Below are positions 46,741 to 59,223 of a stretch of DNA of 64,000 bases, piece after piece. This DNA is from Thalassia testudinum. Its lineage: Eukaryota > Streptophyta > Magnoliopsida > Alismatales > Hydrocharitaceae. The stretch is taken from NCBI GenBank assembly GCA_037157565.1, contig JAZHRO010000003.1, positions 43,475,001-43,539,000 on the forward strand. Direction: 5' to 3'. The first letter of the stretch is position 1. Every line of letters starts with the position of its first letter. The position numbers and the translations under genes are program-made. The notes below the pieces were generated by a model. The model ran no database searches, had not been told where the DNA came from, and saw only the letters and a program-made list of their open reading frames with translations.

Positions 46741-48398
46741 TGTTGACCAGGTGGTAGTTTAATGGTACTTTCTAGTACCTTAGTTCTTGTTGTCATAATA
46801 ACACATAAGTAGACGTTATAAACGAAGTGCAATTTATGACCATTGGACACAATGAATGATCTATTATGTTCACGTCTTCATTCCTCATGTACCATTCTAT
46901 GGTTGTTCACATACAATGGTGCCATTTGGGTGATGACCGCAAACTCTCATTTTCAGCTCCACCATGGATGTCCGTATAGGTGGACTCGATTTCATAGGTG
47001 CTTCTCCTCCCATGCAAGGTGCTATTTTTTTCTACATGGTTGCATGCCACTTTGTATCAAGCACTTGCTGGTGACCGGTTGGAAGAATTGTTCACAAGAG
47101 AGCTATTGCAAACTTTCTTTATTATGACCAAAGGTGATCAAGGGCAAGATGATTGGATTGTAATGCATAATTTAGGTGTGTTTGCCTTTTCTTGGGGCAA
47201 TAGGCAAGTTCAACCCAAATCAAGACGAACGACCCCAGCATCTTGACCAAGCATTGTAACATGATTCATGTCATGATAGAATTATCTGTGGGTTAAATGG
47301 TTGGATAACAAAACGAAGACCTTTGTGTGGGTTGGTGTAACTTCTTGAGAAAACCCACATTAAGCCAACCAACCTCCTCCTATGGATAATGAAATGCATG
47401 TTATCCCTCATTTTTCTAGATTGTAATGGCCTTTTGAACAAAGTGGGTTAATCCACATTTTTGAGTCACTCAACCTAGTTCCCAAGCCAGCTCTTAGAGC
47501 TCTAAAGAAGTGACAGGTATATTGACCACCCTAAAGTAGTGTTAGTGCATTTAGATCCCTATCCAATGCAACATCCCTGCATGACTTGAGGATCTGGAGG
47601 ACTCCTCTAATAAAGTTCACCATTACCACCAAAGTAGCCTACCTTAAATAGCTAGAGAAATATTAAACATACCTTTTTGACAAAGCCAACATCACCGATC
47701 AAAAAGAGCTACATGTGTGGTATTAGATAGAAATCATGGCCAATCTATTTGTATCTCTGTCGAAAGAAATGGTAAACATCTTGTTAAGACGAAAGTGTTG
47801 CTGAAATAACTGACGAAGCAACTTTGTCAACCTTTATCCCATAAATCTCCATCTCCTTCCTATACACAAGGATTAAAATCTTGGAACTTAAGCACGACTA
47901 TCATCATTGCAAAACATGCATATTTTTACAAATTACGAGTGAAAATATTTGGGACATTATTGAAAGCAATGGTTGATATTTTTTGTAATGATGGTGTTGT
48001 CAACATAATAAGGAAGATTTTGCATATAACTGCTTAGTTGCATATTTCCTGGATTATTTTGTGTTTATAAGTAATCTTATTAATCGCTAAATCCATGTAT
48101 TGAAACTTTATTTAACATTTTGAAAATAAATAAACCACAGGCATTCTACATTATTTATTGAAGTACTTGTAGTAGAGTGGTCAATTTTAAAATAAAGGCT
48201 ATAGACAAGAGAAATGAATAAGACAAACACCATTTCCTAACTATATTCTATGTAAGAAAATATATCTGAATTAAGTTCATCCATGACATGGATTTTGGGT
48301 TTTTTTGAAATTTATGGTAGTCTAGCATTTTAACTTTGGCAAAGATTTACTAATAAATAACTAGTAATTACCAGAATTCTTTTTATTCATGTGGTGAT
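46741..48398. other. No gene recognised
   Basis: AT-rich DNA, perhaps the rest of the En/Spm-type gene and its introns. The frame at 46,998-47,246 (82 codons, LEELFTRELLQTFFIMTKGD) is not similar to anything I know. 48,000-48,398 is very AT-rich. Confidence 0.35.
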
Positions 48399-50158
48399 TG
48401 TAAGTTCCGAGGGAGGGGGTGAGAAGTGCAAGATACAAAACTAATATGGAAATATAATATAAATAATCTCACAAAAACATTCATCACAAATAAAATAAGT
48501 ATTTTTAGGTGGAAATCCAATTGAGGTAAAAATCATTACCTAAGCCTTTCGACTTAGGATTTTCTGATTGACCTAGTTGATCAAATCTACTAACGAATTA
48601 CTTAACTGAGGGTAGTTCAACTTCTTACAACCATGCTACTTAACCCGAGGGTAGCGTATCTCAAAATCACTCTTCTCTACGAAGAGTGTTTTGTCTCGCG
48701 ATAGAGATAAGAATTCACCAAACAAATATCCAACCACAAAATAAAAATACAATCAATAAAACCTATACAGTGACAAAGTATATATTAAGCTATGCTACTA
48801 TAGGAGAAAGGATCTTCCCTAAATTTGAAGTGATTTAATGCGAAGTGTGCAGCGCAACGATGCTCTCGGATGTATGTTAGAAGGCTTAGAGAGTAGGATC
48901 ACTTTCCTTCTTGATGATTTCTTCTCTATGACACAAATGGTATGGAAGTAGTATAGCTTTAGTGTGTTTGTCTTAGGAAGGGTACTCGTTTATTTATAGA
49001 GGTCCTAAGAAGGGTTTAGAAGGTCTTGGAAGGCTTGAGTAGCCGTTGGGAAAAAATCATAGAAGGTTAGGCTAAAATCCCAATGAAATCAGGGTCATTA
49101 TGACTTTGGTAGAGTTATTAGACGTCTAACACTATAGTCAGACGTTTGATGACAATTTTGGACGTCTACTCTAAAGACTCAGAGTCTCTGATTCTATTGG
49201 ATTTAAATAGAGATCTAAGTGGACGTCTGAAGTGCTATTATAAGACATCTGGACATAAAATTGGATGTCTAATAGTAGGCAGGTTTGTTCCTGTTTTGGA
49301 CCAGATCTAAATAAGGATCTAGTGTATATGGTTCAGACGACAGATTAGACGTCTGACATAAGGTCTGGATGTCTGGTTTGAACATTCTCTACGGGAATTG
49401 ATTTCTCGAGAAGGTAACAACTATAAGGTCTAACAAGTCAAGATTCGGGTTAGATCTAGCCTAACATCTCTTTATCAGACGTCTGGTCATGCCTATGGAT
49501 GTTTGATAATACTATTAATATAGTCAAAAGGTGATCCTTGAAAATTCTTATCTGACAAGCCAACGGTCCTATTCTTAGACATTTGACAAGGTCATTAGAC
49601 GTTTTCTAAGACATCTGGACTAAGGGCTGGATGTCTGAAGATATTGGTATAATTGATCATTAATCCAACCTAAGTGTTTTGGATGTCTGGACAAAATGTC
49701 AGACGTCTTAAAGTCTAAGATCAGACATCTGATGTCCATATTAGACACCTGATCAGGTTGTCTGAAGCTTATTTTGGTTTTCTAAGTTTTCTATGAAATG
49801 CCTAAGTATTTGTCTAAGTGTCTTAGTGATGTGTAAGTGTTCCTAGGACTAAGGTATGTTACATTTTGGCTCTTTACAACATTTCTAAGGAAAGAAAAGA
49901 GCAAAGAAATAAATAAAAATACAATGAAAGAAAAAGACTTCTATCCTATTCTTCTTGTCTTCAAGCTCTCGCTCCAAGTGAAGCTCCATCTCCCCTTCTC
50001 CATCAAGCTCGGTTAATCCACCATGGATGCAAGCTTGAGCTCCTTCACACTTGCTTCCATTTGCATTTTTTCTAAAACTTATAATTCAAATGCAAATGAT
50101 GAATAACAAGTGTTTTGTTATCATTAAAATCAACCATCGTGGTGCCCTTGCACCAACA
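48399..50158 (-). mobile_element. K-family copia solo LTR, minus strand
   Basis: 1,760 bp. Plus-strand edges are TGTAAGTTCCGAGG and GCACCAACA, the reverse of the K start TGTTGGTGC. Flanks gtgat (48,394-48,398) and gtgac (50,159-50,163) match at 4 of 5. The minus-strand TATAAATA is at 48,991-48,998. U3 (49,080-49,760) holds phased words (49,478 and 49,498; 49,578, 49,598, 49,610 and 49,630). Confidence 0.85.
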
Positions 50159-50849
50159 GTGACTACTTAACTTGTTTATACCTTGAGAAGACAAGATATG
50201 TCTCACCCCATTAATCCCAACCACACTTGTTTGATCCATTTTCATTTGTGAAAATATGAATATGAAATCCTTAGGTGAAAATAGAGATGAATATACTAGT
50301 ATGGTTGGATGTGTGATGTAGACACATCTATTTCACATAAAATATCTATTTATGTGTGTTTCTAAGCTTATAATTGCATCTAGCACTATAAATATTGTAT
50401 AGCATACATCATCATGCATTTAGATTAAATGCTGTAAATTCTATGACAATTCTTCTCTTTCCATGTCTAGGGGATAGGGCGATTCATTTCGAGGCCTCGG
50501 ATTGAATCCAACTGTATAGATCTGATCAGGACAACGATCAGAGTTCAATGCCTCTAAAATCATCTTGATCAGATTTCTGTAGCATCAGATGTAATCAGAG
50601 AAAGATCAAATGCCAAGGGGGCAAGGAGGTGAAAATTCAGATTTCAAACGACAAATCCAACTGCACGAATGGGTTCGGATTGACGATTGCAATCCAACAA
50701 CGTGAAAATTGATCAAATCTGACATTCCTGATACCCCCTACGAGCAAAAGAAGATGGACGGCTCAGATGGTGCCACATGGCACAATCCTAGCCCTCCAAA
50801 CCACCCTTAGCATCGCCACCCCTCCTCAAAGGCACACTCATTTAATTTT

Positions 50850-50957
50850 AGCTGTTGGATCCCAATCCAACAGCTGAGATCCATCCTCAACCGCACCTCA
50901 TGATTTGAAGAACTCCACACCAAATCTCGACTGTTGGATCAAGATTCAACAGTCGAG
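50850..50957. repeat. Paired GTTGGAT hairpins of S1
   Basis: AGCTGTTGGAT/ATCCAACAGCT (50,850-50,860 and 50,865-50,875, 11-bp perfect arms) and CTCGACTGTTGGAT/ATTCAACAGTCGAG (50,926-50,939 and 50,944-50,957, one G-U). Similar hairpins occur in the other S copies. Confidence 0.85.
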
Positions 50958-50991
50958 ACCGCACGAGCGCAGCGTCATCTCCTCGACACAC

Positions 50992-51064
50992 TTGAGGACA
51001 TAGTGTAGCGATTGCGCGTTGCGTTTGCAAAGGAAGGCTGTGGGTTCGAAACCCACCGAGCCCT
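50992..51064 (+). other. tRNA-like segment in S1 U3
   Basis: 73 bases with an A-box-like TAGTGTAGCGATTGCGCG and a strong T-arm GTGGG-TTCGAAA-CCCAC (B-box GGTTCGAAACC). The acceptor ends GAGGAC/GAGCCCTC pair only partly and the anticodon arm does not fold well, so this is tRNA-derived or tRNA-mimicking, not a working tRNA gene. Confidence 0.6.
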
Positions 51065-51438
51065 CTTGATTCGCAAGCACGTGCTGGAAACAAATTTGAC
51101 CGCCGGATCCTCATTGATCAGGCGACGAGATCCACGTGGCACGCGGAGGTTGCGCGATCCGCGTACCGTGTGATCACGCGAGATCACACGCTCGCGTGGG
51201 GGGAGCTAATAAGGTTAAGATGTCTGGATGCGATCCAAGCTGTTCGATGGTTATTTAGGGCGCAATTTAAGCAACGGTTGCACGCATTGATCTGAGCCGC
51301 TTGATCTTGATCACACAACTCTAATCACGTGCGCACCAATCGTCACCTTTCCCTTCAGTAACGTACGTAAGCGTCACTAAAGGCCCCACATTCATTTTAA
51401 AGCCTTTGAAATGACCTTTAGAGCTCTTTCTCCTCACC

Positions 51439-51446
51439 TATAAAAG
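51439..51446 (+). promoter_or_regulatory. TATA box of S1
   Basis: TATAAAAG followed by GGGCCC and a C/T-rich region; the same CTATAAAAG lies at the matching place in S3 and S4 on the minus strand. Confidence 0.75.
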
Positions 51447-52138
51447 GGGCCCTACACCACTCATTCTTAACCATCCATCTCTTCCCACTCTTTCCTAACC
51501 TCCTCCAAAGCTCTAAGAAGGTTGTTCCAAGCTCAGGATGCTCTTTTAGAGTAAAAAATAAATATTTTTCCTACTTTTCACCCCTGTTCGTGGAGCATCC
51601 TGTGGTCGTCTTTTCATCACGTTCGGGAAGTAGATCCCGCTGCGACGTTGCCCTACTTCGTTCTCCTTCCTCCAACTTCGTCCTCCCTCGTCCAGCATCT
51701 CACCACCATCTTCCGGATGCTCAGTCAACACGGCTTATCCTCCAAGCAGTCGTCAAAGAGGATTTCTCTCATTTCTATCTTTTTACTACTTTCTAGTGTA
51801 GTTTTAATTATGCAATTAGTGTAATGAACACTGCTCTATTTTTATGAAATATTAGTTTACCCTTTCTTTATCTCTCTTTCTTTGTATTATTTTCTCTATT
51901 TCTTCTATTATTTATTCTTTAAGTAGAGTAATTTGCATAGATTGATTTCAATCGGTTATTCTACTTTGTGACAAAAATTTCAAAATGCGAATTTCAAATC
52001 AAATGTTTGCCTCCCCGTGTTCGACCTGGGATTCACTTCGAGTTTCAGTTATAAAAATTATTTGATTAGCAGATTTTTTGCGACTACAACGATAGATTTT
52101 CAAACTTAATCTTTCTCATGTAAAAATCTTGCTCACCA

Positions 52139-52455
52139 ATGTGTGACTTTCATTTGATCGATGTAACCTTAAGGCCATATTAAGGTGCTTAGACTTTGGT
52201 TGGTACCTAAAATAAATTGAACTGATGGTTTATGTTGTTTAGCCTTGGTTAGGTTTTAAAACCTTGGTTAGAAGTTACCCACTAATATAGGCTTGAATTC
52301 AAACCAAGTGCTAATAATATTTTTGGTACTTATGTGTGTGAGTGCGTTCGTTGTTTGATTTATTTGTGTGCACTTTATAAAATGTGTGGTTTTATGTTTT
52401 ACGTAAGTTTTTTTATACATAAACTAAGCATTTTGCTCTTTTATTTTTTATATAT
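52139..52455. other. No feature recognised
   Basis: AT-rich spacer between S1 and a P-family LTR; nothing seen except a short ccttaa...ttaagg inverted repeat at about 52,169-52,187. Confidence 0.4.
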
Positions 52456-54352
52456 TGTTATGACTCGATCCCAGATCTCTACAGGACTCGAGACCAACCC
52501 GATTCGACTAATCCCAAGACCTAGTCGTCCAACGAGAAATAACCAAAAGTAGATAATATTCCACAATCACACATCTTATGTAACTAAGCAGAAAATAATA
52601 AGAGATAGTAAAGGAAACAGAATGAATAGTTTCACAATATTACAGGCCATCACAACTACAACAGCGGAAAGTACAGTGGAAAAAAAATAACTGGAACAGT
52701 AGTACATATAAAAAAATACTCACTACTACAAAAGAAGCGTACTGGAACAGAAAACGTCACCAGCTAGGGTTGGGCTCGACTGGGCTCATCTCCTTCTGTA
52801 GCCGGTGGTGCTTGCTGCTCAACTCCTTGACCTGAACAAGGTTATAAAATTTCGTAGTCAGCTAACGCTGAGTAAAGTGGTAGCTAAATCATTTACATGC
52901 AATTTAACTTAAGACAGGCAACTAATTTATTTTTAAATTCCATTTAGCTCAACTAAGTGGTTCTAATTCGTTTATTCTATGGTCATTTCTTGATCTTGAC
53001 TGTCTCTCAAGGGGACGATCTTGATTGCAGTCTTTCCCGTGATGTAGGATGTACATGTGGTGCTCTCTTGGCCGGGAGAGTCCCCCATGGTAGTCCTACA
53101 CCCAGTCAACCACCTCGAGGTCACGATCGCGACGTAACGGTGATTATGGCACGCGTAATAAGTGCATGGGTAGTTACCCTGTACTGGTACGCAGTCAGTC
53201 ATTTCTGCTAGTGGGTATGCCTAAGGTATAGCATAGGGCCTTGCCCTCTCAGAACAAGGGTCTCGCCCCTCAGAACAGAACAGGGGTCTCGCCCCTCCAC
53301 ATTCTGCGTACCCTCGGCCGACTATCCCGGTTTGCCCAGTGGGCCTAACAAGAGTCGGTGTAAGGCGGATAGTCCTAACCCTGGGTCCCATGAGGCAGTT
53401 AGCTCCCTCCCTATGCTAAGTAGCTCACCTTGGTACCACGTACACGAGGGCCAAACAGAAGTCAGTGTAGAGTGACTAGACCTAACCCCGGGTCTCAACC
53501 CAAAGGGGTGGGTAGTTCCAGTCTACATTAAAGGGATAGTTGCTTTCCTTGGTAGCATGTACACAAGGGTCACTCACTTCCTGTCTACTCACAAGGTTCT
53601 TTCCATATACAGGGGTACCTCTCCTAGTTCCTCATAGGGTTCGTGCACTGGAATCCATTTCTTTGTATTCAAATCTCATTTATATAATAGGAAGCTCGTA
53701 TTTTCATAATTGAGAAGACATTACATCAAGTATTTAACACTTGCTAGCAATTAGGGTTTCACATGCATATAAAGTAAACAGTGTAGCTCAAGCCATATTC
53801 ATTTACTCCTGCCTTAGGGTTCATTTTTCATCTTAGGGTTCATTCAAGTTCTTCTAAACATGCACTTTATTTGTCTAAATATTAATATTAACATAACCAC
53901 TCTACCAGGAAACACGGGAGGAATGAGGGCTAGAACTGCAGTCCTGTTGCCTCCATGGGCTCGTGTACTCAATTGGCTGAAGACCTATACAATTGACCAA
54001 CCACGTCAAACGAGTCCAAAATAGTATACAAGTGACACTAACTTGTAGAGAAACTTAAGCGAAAAATAACGGTACTTCGTTTGCGGAAATCAGATTCCGT
54101 TTGGGCCCTAAACGGGCAAAAAACACGCATACTGTCTAAAACCAGATGTCTGGGACTAGACCCAGACGTCTTAAATGAGCTCAAAACCTCACCTTTTTCT
54201 TCCTGCGGTTTCCTCAGACGTCTGAACCCCTCTGCAATAGTTTGAGGGAAGTCCCAGATGTCGGACTCTCCTTCCGGTCATCTAGGAGTACAGTCCGACG
54301 TCTGGCGATGTGCTCAGACATCCAAAAGTACCTCACAGACCCATGTAAGGTG
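52456..54352 (-). mobile_element. P-family LTR, truncated
   Basis: Plus strand starts TGTTATGACTCGATCCC and matches 11,100-12,960 in order (gtcgtccaacgagaaataac, the 53,190-53,560 block, ctctaccaggaaacac at 53,903, AGACGTCT words at 54,145-54,325). The promoter-end third is missing where S2 starts, and it is not found after S2, so the LTR was truncated by deletion or rearrangement. Confidence 0.8.
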
Positions 54353-56003
54353 TGGTGATTATGGAGCCACAATCACCAATTGGTATGTGTTTGATCGCGA
54401 GACCCGTAAAAGATTAGTTTTGTCATTGTAGTTGCGAATCGCATCGGAACAAATAACATTTATAGATTTTCGGTGAGTACCGAGTCATTCGCAAGGAGAC
54501 AAAAACATGATTTTTATGCGAAAGATTTTCAAAAAGTCATTCTAAGCGCATATTTATATATGCATATATAGATAAGCATTCATGAGATCGGATAAACATT
54601 TTATTGATCAAGATGATGTCTCATAAATCTAATGGAACTATGCTAAGGAGTAGAGAGAGAGTAGATGAAGGATGACGTCGCTTATGGGATGCTTGTGAGA
54701 AGTGTAACAGCACTTCAGATCTAGAGCACCAGGAGGAAGATCGGAGAGAAGTTGTAGAGAGAGAGAGAGGTTGGAGATCTGTCTGGTGGGAGTTGCGGAG
54801 AAGTTGCTTCATATGGGGCCCCCTGGGGTCCTCTTTATAGTCAAAATGAGGGGCAAAGCTGGTATTTGGCCCTCCAAACCGTGCAACAACCTTAGATCAA
54901 TCAGATCCGTCGATCAGGAGATCAACGGGCTAGTTTGCGCTCCAAAAAGGCCTCCAATGCGTCTCAAACGCTTAGATTGCTTCTGGTTGCGACACCTGGT
55001 GTGCTTAGCGCCTTTGGATCTCCATCGCTTGGCTGTGTGCGCGCCTCACCTACACCGCCAATGCTTCTTCAACCATGAATGCTTAAATCACGTGCTCAAT
55101 CCTCAGCCGTCCGATCTTGTGTTCAGACGGCTTAAATTCATCGTGCACATTGCCTTTGAATCCTAACACCCGCATGCGCGTGTTCGGTTGCGCGTAATCG
55201 CACGCGTGGCCATCTAACGCACATCAGCATGCCGCGTGTTCGCATCCCCATTGCCGATTGATGATCCAACAGGTGGATTTTTCTTGCGCTCTCTGCCGCC
55301 TTGATTTCTTGTGGATTGCAAATCGACTACGCATCTTGCGCTACTGATTGAGCGCGTTAACCAACGCGCTAAGGGCGTGCATGGTCGCACTTCCTATTTC
55401 TTGCACGGCTGCTCTCAGCCGTTGGATGGAGATCCAACGACTGAGCTTGATCTTCCTTTGATGAGGCGCGGATGACGAGCGGTGTGGTTGCATCGTGGCC
55501 ATTGGATGATGATCCAACGACCCACAATGCGCAGGGGCATTCCTTCAGAGATTGGGGCGGCGGCTTTGGGTGGCAGCGATGGCGCCACTTTGTGCCATCG
55601 TGGTCGTCTATCTTCTCTTCTTTGTAGATCATGCTGTAGGTCTCCGATCAAGATGATTTTTGCGCTATTGGATTGCTATCGTTGATCCGGATTCATCCGT
55701 GTGGTCAGATTTGGCATTTGTGGTTGGATTTTCACCTATTTGCCTCTTGGCCTCTATTCTTCTACGGGTTGTATGTGATGCTACGGATGTTTGATTAAGA
55801 TAATTCCAGAAACGTTGGACTCCCGTCATCGTCTTGATCAGATCTGTCATCTGTGGCCTCAAATCATCTGCGATAAATATCATCTCTCTTTTAGAGCAAA
55901 AAAGAACAGTATTATCTAAAAGGCTACAAAACTAACTACTGTGCAAATTATGATGCTTATGCATGCATTGTTCATAAGTTATGCTAGAATCTTACTTAAT
56001 TCA
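54353..56003 (-). mobile_element. S-family LTR S2
   Basis: Minus-strand LTR with the S order: minus-strand TATA CTATAAAG (54,833-54,840), tRNA-like segment, hairpins at 55,414-55,445 and 55,493-55,523, and the cttgatcagatctg word near 55,832. Plus-strand edges TGGTGATTATGG and taattca are less sure; flanks aggtg and aggta are a possible 4-of-5 duplication if the right edge is one base earlier. Open frames inside are shadows. Confidence 0.7.
55311..55376 (-). other. tRNA-like segment in S2
   Basis: The minus strand has CTTAGCGCGTTGGTTAACGC, a near-canonical D-arm/A-box, and GTCGATTTGCAATCC, a decayed B-box, about 40 bases apart as in tRNAs. This is the clearest A-box of the five copies. Confidence 0.65.
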
Positions 56004-57071
56004 GGTAGATTAGGTCATATGATTACTGAGCAATCAATATGGAAGTTATGGATCCTCATCACAATCATAGGAAAATCACAATGTCAAGGCAAAGTGTCAT
56101 CTCAACACATACAATTAGTAGAAGCAAATAAAAAAATTGAAGAGTTCCTTCACAACCAAAACTTATGGAGGGGAATTTCAATAGATTGAAGAGCATGGTT
56201 AAAGGACAAATATCATCCCAATCTTAGTCTACTCTAGATTTAGTAAGGACAAATATTGTACTCATCCTCGTCTTACAAGAATGTTGCTAATGTTAGTTAG
56301 GAGAGTTGAGCCTCTTAGGAGCTACCCAGTTGGCTAATGCCTCGAGATCATGAGAAGTAAGCTCAACTTGGACCCATCAAGGCCTAGTTAATGATTATTG
56401 GGATCATCGGTAGAAGGGTTGGTTTGATGTTTAAGGGTGGGACTAATGCTCCCACTAGGAACATGTACTCTGGGTGTGCCTTCTTAGTTTGCCTTTAGAT
56501 GAGATCTCAACCAAACGTCAACGGTACCCCGACATCATCTGCACATTCGAGCTCCTACTTATGAGCATTATGTACCCTAGCATCATCTACACATGCGGGT
56601 GTCTACATATAAGTATCAAGCATCGAGTTGAATGCAAATACCTACAAGTACCTCATTTCGATGATGGCCCCCAACCCACCACCGCAACCGGAAATTCCCC
56701 AGCTTCCAAGGTTGACCATTAGCTAATAGCCACTAGCTACCCAGAATCCTCTGATCTCCAACCTACAACAATGAACCCTTAGTTTACGAGGTCAAAGTGT
56801 CCAAAATTATGAACCCACCTATCATGACCTAATCATCATTTTACTCAATTTCTTGTCCCATACCAGGATTACTTAATCCTATGGACCTATTGGATCTCTT
56901 TGGGTTTATCTCAAGACCCTAGAATCCAACAATTCCTCCTTTAGACTCTTGACATAGTCAATTACATCATCAATTTTGAATTAGGACAAGGATTAGCCAA
57001 TTCGAATCACTTTTATTTCCTGTTTAGAGCTTTAGAATTCAAACATTACCACGTGTGCATTATTAGACGTA
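56004..57071. other. Degenerate Q-like LTR fragment and spacer
   Basis: 56,270-57,000 shares ordered words with 44,030-44,900 of LTR Q (gatgtttaaggg...tgtactctgggtgtgcc, agccactagctac, the cgaggtc word), so it is probably a diverged relative of Q in the same orientation. 56,004-56,270 shows nothing recognisable. Confidence 0.4.
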
Positions 57072-58814
57072 TGGTATTGATCAGAGGGATTTCGTGAAGA
57101 AAAGTTAGGGTTTCGGGAAACTTGTTGTCGCAGTCGTAAAACTTGCTATCAAATAAAATTTTACTAAAACTCGAAAGGGAATCCCGAGTCGAACACGGGG
57201 AGGTGACGTTTGTTTCTTGAAATCCATGTTTCATCTTGTTTCTTTTTGGTATTTTGTATTTGTTATTTTTTTTGACGTTTTATGATAGCGTGGGAACAAG
57301 CAGGAATATTATCTATACTAAGCTACTTTAGAAAATAGGAAAGAAATATTCTACTTGCTAAGTATGAAGGAAGAGAGAGAATCAAAAACTACTTCTAGAT
57401 AAATGCTTGACAAATGTTTATTACAAATGCTTCTACATTATGAAAGTAGTAAAAGGGAAAGGGGGTGAGAGAAATCCTCTTTGTCGACTGCTTGGAGGAT
57501 GAAGTTGCGTTGATGTGGCTCGGACGAAGATTTTGAGTTGGAGGAAGGAGAACGGCGTCGGAAGATGAGGGGAGGACGAGCGGTGTCGCGACGTGATCTG
57601 CTTCTCGGAATCGGGTTGAGAGGATGACTGATGAGAGCTCCACGAATGGTGATGGGAGGGTGGAAAATGCCTTTTCTTTTCTTTAGTGGAGCATCCCAAA
57701 GGCTTGGGATACAAGCTCAAAGTGTGTTTTGAGCTCTAGAGTAGGTGAGGAGAGAATAGGAAGGGATAAAGGTGGATGGAGGGGTGTAGGTCCTTTTATA
57801 GTGGAAGAGAGGAAGAAATCCGTCCATGGGCTATAGCGACATCAAATGCGTCCCTGAAGATCTGCCCCCAAACGTTGCTGAAGGTCGCTGGCCAATGCTC
57901 ACTCTCGCGCGCTCATAGCTGGATCAGGTGTAGACCATTGGCAGCTGTTGGATCAGAAGTGGACGGTTGATGGCCGGGAATCGCGCGTCAGATTGGGTGT
58001 CGGTCAGAGTGTGCGATTATGTGTGCGCACGCGGGCGTATCCGTGCTCATCCGCTGCGCCGCGTGGCTGCATCTTGGTCGCTCGATCACGATCGAGCGGT
58101 CGAATTTGGGCACACCTCACCACTGGGCTGGATTTTAAGTGCTTGAGGAGTTGAACGCACCACGGCTTTGAGAGTGGCCTTCGCGACTGCTGCGCTACCA
58201 TGCTGGATTGTCAAGCAGAGGAGTTGAGTGCTGTAGGCGCGGAGGCATCCCATTCGTTGGATCTTGATCCAACGGCTGTGGTGCAAGCTCGCAAATGATG
58301 AGGGGCACCCGTGGTTGCTGCTGGCCGATGTTGGGCTGCCGAGATGGCGTCATGTGGTACTATCTGGACCGTCCATCTTCTTTCGCTTGCAGAAGATTCC
58401 ACGGTGCTTGGATTAAGATGATCTTTATGTTGGACTATGATCTTTGCTCTGGATCCATTCGTACGGTCGGATTTTTCATTCGAAACCCGTAAGGATGTCG
58501 TATTGTCCCCTAGCCATTAATTTTCTTTGGATTGCATACGGTGCTACAGGATTTCGATCTAAACGATTTCGAAGGCGTTGGGCTCCGATCGTCATCTTGA
58601 TCAGATCTGTGTGGTCGGATCATCAATCTGAAGTCCCGAAATAAATATCATTCTCTCCTGACCACAAAAGGACATGAATTAACCTAAAATATGCACAAAC
58701 TGCTCTAAATGTAGAATGATGTATGCTATGCAATATTTACAAAATGGAATGCACATCTAAGCCTTGGAACATGCATAAATAGGCAGTTTATCTTAATTAA
58801 ATGTGTCTATATCA
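57072..58814 (-). mobile_element. S-family LTR S3
   Basis: Plus-strand edges TGGTATTGATCAG and CTATATCA match S1 in reverse (TGATATAGACACATTTAA is its minus-strand start). Contains CTATAAAAG on the minus strand (57,793-57,801), tRNA-like segment, hairpin at 58,252-58,275 and gagtcgaacacgggg in U5. Flanks acgta and gatat do not match, so edges or flanks have changed. Confidence 0.75.
58148..58206 (-). other. tRNA-like segment in S3
   Basis: Minus strand: GGTAGCGCAGCAGTCGCG (A-box-like) and GTGCGTTCAACTCC (B-box GGTTCRANTCC-like), spaced about 30 bases. The anticodon arm is not recognisable. Confidence 0.55.
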
Positions 58815-59223
58815 GATATTAACATCAGACGATCTATAATGTTAAATAAGTTATCTGGCTTTTCAGTCAGACGTCCCCTTGAGTGGTGTTAGGGCCCTTT
58901 ATTTACCTCAGTTTATCAAATGCCATTAGACATCTAAGAAGGTTATTAGATGTCTGGGGAGTTCATCAGATGTATTATGACTCAACTTGTGTGCCATCAA
59001 ATTAGTGGAACATGCGTCGCCTGGGTAAGCCTAGGTCCATTATTGGCTAGCTAATTCTAAGATTAGACAATCATTTTTGTCAAATAAGTCATCTGACCTT
59101 ACAATTTGACATCTATTGGATGTTCCAAAACTCAAAATGAACTTGAAGTTGTGGATTTTGGCCCCTAAATCCATACATACCATTTCCAAATATCCCAAGG
59201 CCGATTCTACAAGTTTCTACCTA
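58815..59223. other. Spacer with scattered AGACGTC words
   Basis: No gene. It contains cagacgtcc (58,867), agacatct (58,928) and agatgtct (58,949), 21 bp apart for the last two, so it may be a K- or P-type LTR remnant. Confidence 0.35.

Larger units (their letters stand above)
50314..52138 (+). mobile_element. S-family solo LTR S1
   Basis: 1,825 bp, from TGATGTAGACACATC to TTGCTCACCA, with a perfect ATGTG duplication (50,309-50,313 and 52,139-52,143). Order: two GTTGGAT hairpins (50,850-50,875; 50,926-50,957), a tRNA-like segment, TATAAAAG, a pyrimidine-rich start region, then a U5 with cgtgttcgacctggg. It has no coding interior. The 60-70-codon frames in it are not conserved between copies. 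Confidence 0.85.

Noticed and set aside
46843..47246. Two overlapping frames of 82-94 codons
   Set aside because: No similarity I recognise, and they overlap in different frames. I could not support a gene, though a decayed exon is possible.
50992..51064. A functional tRNA gene
   Set aside because: The T-arm is perfect, but acceptor and anticodon stems do not pair well, and the equivalent segments in the other S copies are different and also defective.
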